The notes under the pieces: model-generated | Database searches by the model: none | The model's input: only the letters and a program-made list of their open reading frames with translations | What the model was told of the DNA's origin: nothing | DNA from: Cinnamomum chago | Taxonomy: Eukaryota; Streptophyta; Magnoliopsida; Laurales; Lauraceae | Direction: 5' to 3' | Assembly (NCBI GenBank): GCA_038049695.1 | Contig: CP142455.1 | Span: 23,039,501-23,103,500, forward strand | DNA length: 64,000 nt | Shown here: positions 26,076 through 40,100 of the stretch, in pieces | Layout of the letters: each line of letters begins with the position of its first letter | Position numbering within the stretch: position 1 is the first letter of the stretch | Position numbers and translations under genes: made by a program

Positions 26076-29000
26076 TTTTTTTTTAGTACCCCAACCAAGG
26101 GGGCTGGGACCCAAAAGAGAGCCCGCATACACACGGGAAGACAGCCCACTCAAGTGGGAAAGGAGCCCACACAGGCGGGAAGAAAGCCCACACAAGTAGG
26201 AAAGGAGCCCGCACAAGCGGGAAGATGAGACGTACCCAAGGTTCGAACCCTGGGCAGCTAGGTGAAAACTGTCACTCCTTACCACTCAGGTAAGGAGCCG
26301 TTCTCGTGGCCTGATTGTAATTAAAATACTGTCTTTACCTTTGCAACTCTAACCATGAATACCTCTTAGATCTTTGCTTCACTCTATTATGATGATTATA
26401 CAGTCTGATGATATGATAAATGATTGTGATGGATGCTTTTGTGGTAAAATTTTGAAAAGTGAAGGAATTTGACTAATCCTCACAATGCGGACTTCAATCC
26501 AAATGGGAGAGAATTTTCGAATAATCCCCCTCCCCAAGACACGGATATCCTTCTTGTTAAGGGAATCCGGTTCGGGGGCATGACAAATTGATCACTTATA
26601 AAGCATGTGAATAAAATATTAAGAGAAGTCAAGGGTTTTATAATAATGAATCCAACGGAAGCCCAAGTCCCAATGGAGTGAAATTTGGCAATAACTGCGC
26701 CCATGAGGAGCCTCACAAATTTCCCATGCACCAAAGCCTAGAAGGATCCAACTGAAAGATCAATTGGATGTTGCCAATTATGATTTATGACCCATTGGTC
26801 CCACCAAATAAAAACTTTGAGCTTTGTCCATCTGCAAAAAATCAGATCAACAAGATCTTACCTACTGTCTATTTAAAGTCACTAAATGGATAGTAAGCAA
26901 AATTTCTATGTATTTACCATCAATTTCATGATCTTACACAGAAAGATTTGACTAGCTTGGTTTCTTATAGTTGGCCAGATCTGGAAGTCCTGTATCTAGC
27001 AGACCAAAGCTTCTAAACACGTGCATGGTCAATTGATGGTGTACCCAACTTCTATTTAAGTGAAACTTTTCACAAGAGTTGATATAAGGAGTGGAAGTTA
27101 TTCTAAGTGGTTTGGAATTTGGATTTTAGATATGAGTCACATTGATGGATTTATAAATTATAAGGCTGGGACCAGAGATTAAAAACTAAAACTTTAACAT
27201 ATTCAGCAATTAAAGATTAAACAGTGATATAAGATGTAAATGACTTAAGAGGTGATACAAATCTCCGATGCTTTGAACGTCTCTTTCCACCATATGAAGC
27301 GATCGGCCAATGAAGTAGCAGATAAACTTGCTAAAGGAGTCAGGAAAAATGCTTTGACCATTGGTCCTTAGTGTGTTTTTCTTTGTATTTAGTTTTTGGG
27401 GTTGTTGCCTATTTTTTTGGGGCCTTAGCTCCTGTCCTTTTTCAGTCTTGTTTGCTCTCCACTCCAGTGGTTCTTTTGTATACAGTATAACCCTCTTATA
27501 CTGTACAGTTTCTTTGAGCAATGAATTTCAGTCACCATTAAAATAAAAAAAAAAGATGTAAATGACTTAAGGGGAGCAATATTTTGATTTATAACGTGCG
27601 CTAAACGAAAAAAATGGGTTCTAACATTTTCCAAAATTCTAGAATTTTTGGATTTTTTTCATAATTTTTTGGGGCCTAAAAGATTAATATTGTGATGGCC
27701 GTAAACCGCGACGTATCACCGCGATGTATCAATCTTGGACGACAATGATTACGAAACATGCTCATGACTCATGTGGCCTGTTATAATTGAAGATTTTATT
27801 CAGGGAGCTGGCACTTTATGCCAGTGATCCTATGACTACTCCGGGAACGAAAATTTAGGTTTTACAAATCCTATGTATCATGAGTGTACGAAACATATCA
27901 AAGTCTCCCGTCACATTATCCTTGAGAACGTGATAAAGGAGATACCATTACAACTCACACAATTTGAAGATCAAGTAATAAAAATATATTCATGTGAGAT
28001 AGTAAAGGAATCATGCACTATTTCATCATCAGGACAATGGAAGACACTAACAGATGCAGAACTCCTATAGGCAGCCACACTTCCTTCATAATCCTTGAGC
28101 TCATATTTTATTTCTCCAAGTAAGCGAAATGCTTCAGAGTCATTTGGATTTTCCTGTAGAACATAAAAGGTGTTCTCATAAAACTATCAAACTATAAGTT
28201 CGTAACATGATGGCAGCAATAATTCCCAAGGAGACTCTTGAGACAATGCACACTAGAACAACCCAGATGAGACACTTAATGCACAATAGAAACAAACCCG
28301 GATGAGACTCTCAAGCAAGGAGGCTGCCCGATTGTACTCTCCTAATTCTGACAAGGTCATCGCAGCACCCTAAATAATAAAATATTGCATAAAAGTGGAT
28401 GCAAAAATAAGATAAATGGAAAAGTCACTCAAAAATATAAAAAACAATAAGTGACGAATAAAACAATAAATGCTGCATTCTTTAAGCATAAAGTGATTAA
28501 CTCAATACTAAAACCTGCATCCAACAAGATCTAGACAACGCAAAGCCAAGAAGCACACCTTTTCTATGAATATGGTAAATAAAATTTCATTGCTAAATTG
28601 GAAGCAAACACAAATCTTCAAAAACTATCACATATCATTCAATAATGAGGGTCTAGGAGCGCCATCAAGAGACCAGCCAACTCATTTGCTTCTTCAAAAT
28701 AGTAGAGAGAAATAAAGAGAACGGTTATGAAGAAAGCAAGACAGGGGGAAGGGGAGAGAGAGAGAGAGAGGTCGTGAATGTGAATCTCACACAGCCGATC
28801 CAAAATGTCCATTTACTTACCCTCATATGCATAATTACATAGGGAACCCGTATCGAGAATTACAAATAAACCCCTAAATCTGTAATATATCCAAAATTAC
28901 TATTGAGCCCCAGATCATGAGAACAATGAAGAAAATGATAAATCAGAAATTGACATAGAAATGCCGTTCTCATCTATATTCCCTTGAAGAGGACCATAGA

Positions 29001-32000
29001 TAACTATCATGCTCCAGCTTGCACAGAAGATCTTGTAATCTACTTTTATCAAGTGCCTCTGAGAAAACATCATGTAACTGTCATTCTGGTATGACAAAGA
29101 AAGAATATATAATATTAGCCACTACCTTCGGACTAATAAATGATAGTTGGCTTTTATATGTTTTGTCCTCTCTTGATAAACTACGTTCTCTGCAATATGT
29201 ATAGCTTCTAGATTATCTCCCTACAATACTGTGCAAGCCTTTACTTCGATTCCCAACTAGATTATCTCCCTACAATATTGTACGAACCTTAACTTCGATT
29301 TCCAAATCATAACACAGGCCATATGCCATTGCATGATACTGCGCTTTTCTACTAGAATAAGCAACATCACACTGCCTGTTAGTCTCCCATGCAATTCAAT
29401 CCCCACCAACAAATCCAAGATAGCATGAAATAGCTTTTCTAATCAGCCTTATACTTGCCCTAACTGCACCAATAAAAACTTGGAACTTTTAAATGCCCAC
29501 ACTTTGAATAAGATAGCCTTCTAAAGAAAACTTCATGTATTTCACGAGTGCACAAAATGACATATAACTCACAAAATATGTAATTTCTGTTCTAGTGATA
29601 ATAAGGCGCATTAATCTACCAACCAATCAAATGTCACTAGTGGTTCTCCGCTTAAACCTTTTAACCACTGATCAGTCTGCATTGGTGAATCATCAGGTTT
29701 CAACCCACACAACCTTTTTTCTTTGAACAAATCAGGAACATATTCCTTCTGACTTCTGAGATGTCACTATTGCTCTTTAGGATCGTGTGATCTCAATACC
29801 AAGGTAGTATTTAATAACCCAAACGCTTTAATCTCAACAGCTTAATGACGGTATTTGTAATATCCCTAACCCAGCAATAAGGAACTCAATATTATTTTTG
29901 GGCCTAATATAAATTTTTTGGAATTTTTAATTATTTCTTGGAATATGAATGGTGGATTTTAGTTAATAAATTATTTGAGAGTTTATTTGAATTGTTAGTG
30001 GGTGTAATATCCCAGATCACGTGGGACCTAGGGATGGAATAATTAGTAATAGGGTTGGGTGGGACCCTTGGACCTTAGCTGCATTAAAACTGGTTGTTTT
30101 AAATCCTTAATGGTTTAGAAGAGGCCACACCGCACGTGAGTTGGTATGAGGGAAGACTTGTATGTCTACCCAAACTAGGAGTGACTTGTGTGGGTAGGAC
30201 TATATGTCCAATTTGAGAGGGACTCAACAAACAGTTTGAGAGGAACTATGATTCTAGTGTATATAATGACCAATGACCCTATACTTGGTATTCAGTTTTA
30301 TTCTCTGTCTTTTGAGAGAAGATCTGAGAGAGGGCTTTGTTGCTGGAATTCAAGGGAAGAAGAAGGCAATCGGGGCAAACGCAGAAATCTTCTATTGGAG
30401 GTGAGTGGATCTTCCTCTTGATTCTTAGCAATTAATTGGATGCCTAATGAATTTAGGTCGTGTGGCTGGTTTATGTAATGGTTACAGAGATTGTCAATTC
30501 ATGAAACCCATTCATGAGAATCAGATCATGCCCACTCAGATGGAGGGTTCATGTGAATATAGTATGATGGGTTGTGGAGGTGTTAGAGAGAGAATGTTTT
30601 TTTTACAAGATACTGCCCATAGTACTGGCCAAAATCAAATCTGAATGTGAATGGCAGAACCTGGGCAACAATGGGGAATTGGTGTTTTGGACAGTGGGAC
30701 CCCCAGTACCCACTGAATGGATGATCTGGACCATAGGGTAGGAGGCAGACCCATGGTCGACCAAGAAGGTCCTGGACCCATGTGAGGTGGCCCCATTTGG
30801 GCCACCATCCACATGCATGAAACAGTAAAGGCGTAGATGAACAGGGTAATAAAGCAGATGGTCAACATCTGTAGTGGGACCCACCAGTCGGCTTAATCCA
30901 AGAAAAAGACCACACATCTTACAGGGGACCCAGGGGCGACCTATGTGGTTGTGGTCCCATGTGGAGTGGGCCCCATCTACCCCACCATCCAGAAACTTCA
31001 AATCTAGGAATCGTGAGGCCCATTCATGGATTTGTTTGTAATTGCTAAGGCTGCAGGACCAGTAGGGCTGCCTGATGTTGAATCAGAACCATGGGATCTC
31101 TTGTGGGGCCCTGGGCAACCCTAGAGAGTAGGCCTGATCGTGCTTTAGGCCAGTGAGACCCACTGCACCTTATGCCAAGATGATTTCAGGCGTGGATTGC
31201 TTGTTTGAGACTGAGTGTGTACCTGAAGCCTGGAAGGAGTCTATAACCTTGCGATAGCCCCTGGACTTTGGGTACAACTACAATATAACCTTCATATTTA
31301 GAAAAATTAAGACTTTGGGTACAAACAGTTCAGGCGTGAATTGTTGTTTCTTTTATTTCTGTGTGTGTAGAGGAGGTTTGGATGGAATCTGCCAATTGGG
31401 AGAGTCCCTGGATATCTTATACAATTACAACATAACCTTCCTACTTAGTTAAATGAAGATTTTATGTGAATTACTGAATGGACTGTTTTGTTGGAATGTG
31501 GGCATGAGTCTGTAAACTTGTGTAATTTGCTGTTTGTAATAAATGTGGGCCACCCCTACACCAATCACTACCAGTCATGAATAGAAGTGGGGCAGCGACA
31601 TGTAAATTGTGTAGGGGGCTGGTCCACACTATTGATTTGTGTAGGTTATGGATAATTAATTGAATTCTGGTTATTGTAATGTTATGACATGTCTAGAAAG
31701 GTGAACATGGTAATGAAATGTTGTACACTGGATCCTATATGTTGATGTTGGACTTGGTGTCCGGATGATTTACAGATTTTGGCCATGGTGGCGATTGTGT
31801 TGGTCGTATTATGATGAGGGCCATGGAGGCCGTTGTGTTGTTTGGTCCTTGGTGGACGCGGATATTGAGATAATGCCAGAGTGGCATGTTGATATGTGTG
31901 TATAGCCTTGGTGGCGTGGTAATGTGCACAGGGCATAAGGATGTAATTGGACGAGCTTTTAACTGCATTTTACTTGTTAATTTAGACTGGTGCACTTTAT

Positions 32001-34929
32001 TTGATATTATGTTCTATGTTGTATTGGTAATTTGGAAAATTCATTCACCAATGTTACTGATGCTGTGTTGCTCCCTTCAGGTAATCACATTGTGGGAGGA
32101 CCAGAGCAGAACGACGTTCAGCCAGTAGATTTTGGCATATGGGGCTAAAGAGAGAACATGAAACACTAAAACAACTGATAGTGGGATTCGCCCTTTTAGT
32201 GAAATTTTTATTTACTTAGAGACAATTGATGTTTTATTGACTTTCGTAAATTCTAATTGGAATATTAGATTAATTTAAATGCCTAATTCCTTGAGGGGAT
32301 TATTTGATTTATGCTCAGTGAATATTGCTAAAGAATTGCGGTCCAGAATCCGACAAGGCCCCGGCATTTGGGTCGTGACAGTGGGTTTTATAATGATGTA
32401 AATAATTCGTGGGGAACACGGAGATATGCCAAGGTGATTTAGTTTACTTTTGTGTAATGGCTAGGGCCACTAGGTGGGATGAAAAGAGATTTGCTTAATG
32501 ATTAATGAATGTGACCCATAAATAGTAATAGGCATAGGAAGAGAGGGGTGGGGGCTGGCCAAACCCTTATTGACAGGTTCAGCCTTGGCTGATTGTATTT
32601 GGGTCCTCATGCGTTGTTTTTTGATACACCCTTTTTCAGATTTTGCATTGTTTTACCAATTCTTTAATGAATGTAATTCTTGAATTTATATGTGTTGATT
32701 ATTTATGACATGATAATAATAGATTTGATGTGCATGTATTAAGTGATAGTTGGACCAAATCCAAATAGGCAATTGGAAGGTGGCCAAATGTTTATGGGCT
32801 TCTTTGGTCTCATGGGTTATGTTAAATTATTGTTATTCCTATTACGCCTGTTATTTCATGATCTATGATAGTACTTTTTGTAGCTGGTCCCATGATGCAA
32901 TTTTTGTAATGCCCTTGGACTAAATTATGTGAATTTTAATGCTAATCAATTTGATCACAAAGAAGGAATCTGACATCCATAAAAGGGTGGGTTATGTGGT
33001 TGGTCTAACACACAGTGGAGACCAATTCTGAAACGGATGGGGGCAATTGAAAATCCAAGCAGGGTGTGAGTGGCCAGCTGTAGAAGCCAACCCAAAGGTG
33101 GGTGTTGAGAACAAGGATGATGCTAAGTTTAAGCAAGGTGGTGATGTAACTGAAATAGGTGAATGAGATATCTAAGGCTCCATTCCTTAATTAATCATGA
33201 TTAGTTGCTAGTTAACTAGTTTTGTGTGTTAGATTAGAGGTTGGATGGTTTTGGGGGATTTTGAACCTAGTTGGAGACCTAGAAGGACCTTTTTGTAAAC
33301 CCGGTATAATGTGAGGGGTGAATTGTAATTCTAGGAATCTAGTGGATTTGCGCTCGTTGGACGAGTGTGACATTTGGGGAAATTTTCGTGTTTGAGTCAA
33401 GCCATTTTAATGCATGGACTTCCTTGTAAAACCATTTGCCTTAGAGCCAAGGACTTTCCTGTAAATATCAAAAACTCACTTAAACTATACAAACCCAGCT
33501 GTCTTTTCATTTCATTTCATACCCATCTCATTTCTCTCTTTCATTATTGATCCCTCCCTCTTCTCTTCTCCTTGCATCCAAGAGGCCAAGATACTCCATT
33601 CCAAGCTAGGGTTTGATCAAGCCCAAGGATCTCATCATCATCTACCTCTTCATCTTCATCAAGCTCACCTCCTTCTCAATTCTCCTTGTTCTCTCAATTG
33701 GCAAGGTATCCTTTGATTATTCCCCCTTCTCTTGTCTAGATTTGGTTATTAGATGCTAGGATTTGTGCATGCAAACTTCCTTACCTCCTTTCCCTTGGTT
33801 GCTGTAAGATTTCCCCTTTAAGTTGGTAGATTTGGGGGATTTGGCTTGTAGGTATATGGTAAAATAGTACTACTGCCCAGTACTCTATTTGCAAGTTCCT
33901 CTACTCCTTAGTATATCAACTAACATGCCTCCAATAATATTTAGGTTGAACATCACAAAATATCCTAAATCTTAAATGGTAGTAGATAGATTCTGATGAC
34001 GTTGGGAAAATGCCTATCCTGAGTACTGATCCATCAAAATTCTTGTCTTTTTATACTATTCCTCTTTCTCTGTAAATTTGATATTTGTTGGTCAGCTAGT
34101 GAAAAGCGTAAGTCAGGACAGCCAATTTTCAAAAGTCAACCATTTTATGAGCATGCGAACATATTTCTTTGTAAGGATTTAAGTCTAACCTTTATTGAGT
34201 GCAAAACATAAAAAAACGGAGTAACAAAATTTACCTCATTTATCAGAATGCAAAAAATCAAAATACAATAAAGAATTAATTGAAAAGCATTATACAAGTA
34301 GGACCTCAATAGTCATGTATGATAATCTAGGATAAAATAAAGGACAGCAAATTAGCGCGACAATAAAGCTCTTAGTTTATCATGATCACAAGATGTTAAG
34401 AGACATAGTGTCACTCACTTCAATAGCGTCTGAATCGTTCGGTGAAATTTTAAGTGTTGCCTCATATTGTTGAAGCCTTGCCTGAAAATAATAACTAACT
34501 TCGGATAAGGGAATAGAAACTTTGATAACCAAGAATGTCTTCTTCTTCTTCTTTTTTTTGCTATGTCGGGCTACTGATCTGGAGATAACACTATGAACTT
34601 TTGAAGACCCAAGAGTGTGGGCTGATAACCAAGAAATTATTGAGTGCAAACACAAAAAAAAAAAAAAAAAAAAGAAAAAGGAAGGAAACAATCTCTCTCA
34701 AATCTCAAGTTACACTTTGGCGGCTACCAATGATATACACCAACCCTCAAGAATCAACACAAAAATTGAGGTCATATTTGGATCCATAAAGAGCTAGACC
34801 CATTTACTCAAAAGTAGTATTATAAATATTAGTAACTTTTAAAGAAAAAATGATATAATTTGGGCGTGGCCCCCGCCACTTTGGATATTTTCATTACATA
34901 CATGTATTTGTGCATATAAGGACCCACAT

Positions 34930-34989
<60 letters not shown>

Positions 34990-37159
34990 CCCCAGGTTGC
35001 TCAGTTGGTCAGGGACGTGTGCAAGGGCTTGAATTCCTTGCAAAGCAAAAATACAATATGGATGATAGGCAGAAAAGCACACACCAGTGATCTGTTTGAG
35101 TGATGTAGCTTGCCCTTATTTTGAGTGACACTCCAGAGGGACACACTTAGCATGTCATTCATCGAGGTTGGGGAGATGGAAAGCTCTATACTTGGATAAG
35201 GGGCAGACCAAAAATCAGGCTGACTGGTCATCGATACCATAGCCATCGTAGATATTAATGTCCAAGAATGGATTCAAATTAAATCTCAAAAAACTTCATT
35301 GGGGCAGTGGGTGTTAAGTCGGATCATAGGTGGGCCCCACAGCCTGTGGCTCAAGATAAGATGGGATTGTAGTATTAGTAGGTGGGTCACAAATAATAAC
35401 CCAGACTATTCTTTTTATTTTTTAGGTAACACCCTCCGGGTTATTGGGGTTCCATTTTAACAAAGACATAATAAGTACTCACTTCGAATCAACCATACGC
35501 CCTTTGACTGCTGGTGGATCCAACTACGCCCAACAAAATGTAAAGAAACATCATCTAGTTTGTACCTGAAGAATAGCCTTTTCTTTTTCTGTGATCTTCA
35601 TTTGAGTGATTTTTCCCTCATTAGGGTCAACACTGCAAAAGTAGTATTTAAATGATCAACTCAACTATCATTATGTCACTAAGAGATAGGTTCGGCAATG
35701 CAAAAGTTTTGATGCACTTAAATTGAAAGAAAAATACAAGTACACATATTTAAAGGGAGTTGGGTGAGATCCCGACCCAAATAAATAATATTTAATTTTC
35801 AAATAGAAATTGTGAATAAAATAATAAAATTAAGAGAATAAAGGGGAATCGGCCCACATTTGACAATTAGGGCACAAACATGATTAAGGCACAATTTGGG
35901 AGTAATTAGGGACCTACTTTTAAATTAGAGAAAATATAAAAGGGCTTTTCCATAAATTCTGAAATAAATAATTATCGGACTCATTTGAAGCCAAATAATT
36001 AATTAAGAACTTTAATAAAGCATGTGGACCCATTTGGTGAAAAATAAACATAGATAAAGGCACTTCATTAAAAAGGGAACAATAAGTAACACTGTAACGC
36101 ATGTGTAATACCCAAGGTTGAATAAGATATCAAATTCGTCCAACTCAATTTAATTAATGAACTGGGATTTGTTTTAATTAATTGCTATTTTTTTGTGGGC
36201 CATGTGTGTGCTGAAACATAACAGATTGAGCATCTTCAAAATGGGAGCAAAGAAGCAGTGATTTTCAAGATACAAAACTACAAATTTTTAGTACTAGTAG
36301 ATGGTAGTCAGGATGAGATTCTTAACAGGACAGTATAAGGTCCCAAGATATATCACTAATCCTAGACTAAAAAAGGTAAAGCCTACAGATACAGAAACAA
36401 GATGTTCGAAAACCCTTCAACCATTATTGCATGGCTCACAGCCAGTTAAAGAACTGAATATAAATATTAATACCATCAAGAATTAGCAATCCTTTTTCCC
36501 CTTGGACTAAGCTCATGTATTCAAAGGATATAAAAAGATGAAATTGAAACTGTCTTCGGAGAAGACAGTGTACCTATGTCATTCATGCCACACCTCAGAT
36601 CTTTGATTACATCATAAGTTTTTCCTTAAAGATGCTTGTCGTAAACCATTTTTTTTATCAAAAATAGAAAATAAAAAAGTAACCCACTTTAGCATATAAA
36701 AGATATCATAAAAAATGCTGAGGATAGACATCTAAGAAGCCATCCAAAAACTTGCACTTCAGTTCATCATAAGACTTCAATTCAAAATTAGGTTCCTCAT
36801 ATATGACAAGCTCATTACAAGAACATCTTATCTCAAAGGATAACATGTCAAGATCCGTTTAGTTTAATCCAATTGTTTTTTTTTTTAATTACACATACAG
36901 GGTTGAGCATACAAATTAGGAACCAACTCAACTGAATATAGGAGGATCCAATCAGAGTAGCTCATATAAAAAGCAATGATATAAAGATAAAGAAAAAGAT
37001 CCATCTTCCATGCTTACCTCCCAGAAGGAAGAAAATCTCCTAAAGCAAACACAAGACCAAAAACCACAACAGCCACCCCAACTCCTACCTATTTTACATT
37101 AAATAATAAATTAGTGTTTGGTAGTTTAAAGGCATATACACATATTTATCTATACATAT

Positions 37160-37190
<31 letters not shown>

Positions 37191-40100
37191 GGTGTTCTCC
37201 CACAAGTAGACTGGATATAGCTTATCTGCAGTCCAGCTTATGGAGCTCACTTATATGCAAGTTTCTCATTGGGAGGAGGGCAGAAAGAAAGGTCTCCTCA
37301 TTGACAAGGGGATCCAAAACACAGCCCTACCAGATTATCTTGGCCCTTGGTTACCTTAAAGTTTAATGACAACTTAACCATACATTTTGTTGAGATTCAA
37401 TTCAACAGTGAGTGAAGGTTCAATGAGTGTAAAATTGGGCCTGCTGCCAGATCATTTGATGAAATGAGTATCCAAGGTGCTGCATTGACGAAAGGTAGGC
37501 CCAAGTGGGTACCCATGAGAGACATTTTTCCGAATTCCCATTTTAAGTTGCGTTTGTGAAAATCTTACCTTAGTGCCAAGTCCAACTGTACCCTGATACG
37601 ATTTAACTGGGGCATCATAATCTATTGCTTCAAAAGCTTTCACTCCCTCTGCTTTCCTCTGCTCCAGTGCAGACCTGCAGACACCACGTATAAATTGAAA
37701 GCACAATGAAGGCTTGAACTAAAAACCTAGCACATAAAAAATTAGACAACACTGTTTCAACTACAAAAACATATGGTTAAACAATAAATTTAATTAACAG
37801 CCTGCCAAATAGAATGTACATTACCTACATATAGTTCTACAGGCCTAACCTCCCACACAAACCAAACCACAACACCCCCCAACCCCCAATCAAATAAAAA
37901 AAAAAAAGGCCCAAACCATATATAGATATATATATATATAGTACACTTTTCTACAGACTCGCAAAAAATCAAGCCACCATTTCCACTTTTCCTATGGGTT
38001 TGTTTGGCAACTCTACCCTTAGAGTCAAGTAAGGTAAAACCCCCATTTCTATAAAAAAACAAAATCCCACCAAAACACTTTAATTCAAACTTCCCACCAT
38101 GTTTTTCAAAAAAAAGTCAAAAAAGTAAACTCATTTCTCCACTAAAAGACAAAAAAACTCCACTTTTCAATAAAAAAAAGTCAAAAAGATTCCATTACAA
38201 ACAACTAGAAACAAAATACCATTATCATCCACTTATATTTTATTATTTCTTCAAAATAACTTTTACTCCACTCAACTCTATTAGTAAAGCCCCCAAACAG
38301 GCCCTAAAGGAATTTTATCTACACCAAACAACGGAAGAGGGTGCACACAAAAACAGAATGCCTTTTCCATTCCTCTTCCACGAAAACCATGTTACGAAAA
38401 CATGCCCTTTGAAAGTGCTCATAGAATTTAGTCAGTAATGATATGGAAATAACCACAAAGGAGATTAAAAAAAAAGGAAAGAACATAAATAATTATGTCA
38501 AACTACAGATCAGGTGGCAAGAACAAAGAAAGAAAAAAGAATAAATAAGTAAATAAAGCCCTCAACCCTGGAACTAAGAGGCATCACAAAACTCGATGAA
38601 TGTCATTATCATCACCATAGCGAGAGCCTTGACCACTTAACTCAGACGGCTTTGTGAGTTCAATCTTATACTCCTCCCGTCTTGGGACTAAGTTCTTTGT
38701 AATCTGACAACCACACATGTCAATTTAAGTATCCAACAACCTCACACCGTCACACATCATTTCTAACAAAGGGGTCATTTGCCTTCTACAGTTGTAAATA
38801 CTTCACAACTGTTACATGTGAAACACATTACCATGTTTATCAAATTACCATTTTCACAATAGTAAATGAGTACATCCAACGGCTTTAGATTTATTTTGAC
38901 GCTTTGGACGTTTTCACAAATTTCTCAAAATCCATGAAGAATTAAGTATGAAACTAAAAGTCCAGATATTTAACATAGATATAAAAATATTGCAATCGTG
39001 ATTGCCAGGAGAATTTAGTCACGTGGTATGCAATTTTGTTAGTTTTATCAAGTCATAGCTTGCCTTGTATGATTCATTAATGTTATTATTATTCTTGCAC
39101 TATCTTGCCTAGTTGTTTACGTCATTGAACTTCCTTGATATTTCCTATCTTTAAATTCATTATTGATTCAACATGCCATGTTATTTATATTGATAATTGC
39201 CAGGCCTTTGTCTGATACTACACTTGCTGCTGTAGGTAATCGATCCCCTACCCTTGAGCAGGTGATTACGGCGGTCCAAGAGGAACTGCAGGGTTTGAGG
39301 GAGTGGAGTGCTGGTGATGTCGTTTAAAGCATCACGCTAGCGCAGAAGATCCGTTACACATTTTGGGGGAAAATAGTCTTTTGTTTATTATCTTTTGCAA
39401 TTGACCGCTGTTTTTGCAGGCCTTTCTTTTGGGATGTAATTAAGATACTTTTGTACATGTTGACAATAATGTTAATGCAATGGAAATGTTGTTTTATTCT
39501 GCTACCATGTCTGATGCCACTTTGTCTTTTGTATATTTGTTTATCTTATATGGTTCAGACAAGCTTCTGTAGATGACCTCGTGGATCCAAGCAGATTAGA
39601 CCATCCTCACATCACGGAATTCTGTGTGAACCACAGCTGTAGGGAAAATTTTTAATTATTCCCTCCACGAAGGCGCATGGCCCAAAATGCGGATATTTAT
39701 ACTAATCTGGTTTTGGGGCCATGACAACACCTTTGGAGGTCCCCTTCCTTTATACTATCACTAAATACAGTTACAGAATATCCCCACCAAAAAAAAAAAA
39801 GTTACAGAATATATGGTCATTGATTCCCTTTGTTTTGGGGTAATTATAGCAGTGTAACATCCACTCTTAAGATATGGATCTATCTAAAGTCAACTTTCTA
39901 GGAGAGAACCCATAAGAGAAGATCTGGGCCCAAGTGAGGTCATGGACTCAAAAGAGAAGCCCATACGCTAATACGGTAATACCCCCCTCAAATTGATGGT
40001 CGTGATAAACCAACATCAATTTTTCAACAAAGAATATAGAGGGAGTGCTTTCGTGAAGATGTCAGCAACTTGAAGATCAGTATTAAGTATTAACATGAGA

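Larger units (their letters stand above)
25458..26585 (+). mobile_element. LTR fragment, family B (with SINE insertion)
   Basis: The block around 25830-25900 (GAGCAGGAGATTGAGG, GTCCAAGAGGA) matches 39215-39290, and the two blocks end alike (CGGGGGCATGACA here, TGGGGCCATGACA at 39724). Shared layout and a TGACA end indicate a gypsy-type LTR family. The left end is not fixed. Confidence 0.55.

Noticed and set aside
26220..26305. tRNA gene on the minus strand
   Set aside because: A and B boxes are present but no full cloverleaf; the repeat body and target duplications show a SINE.
30603..31001. 132-codon minus-strand frame
   Set aside because: It lies wholly within a solo LTR and has no domain resemblance.
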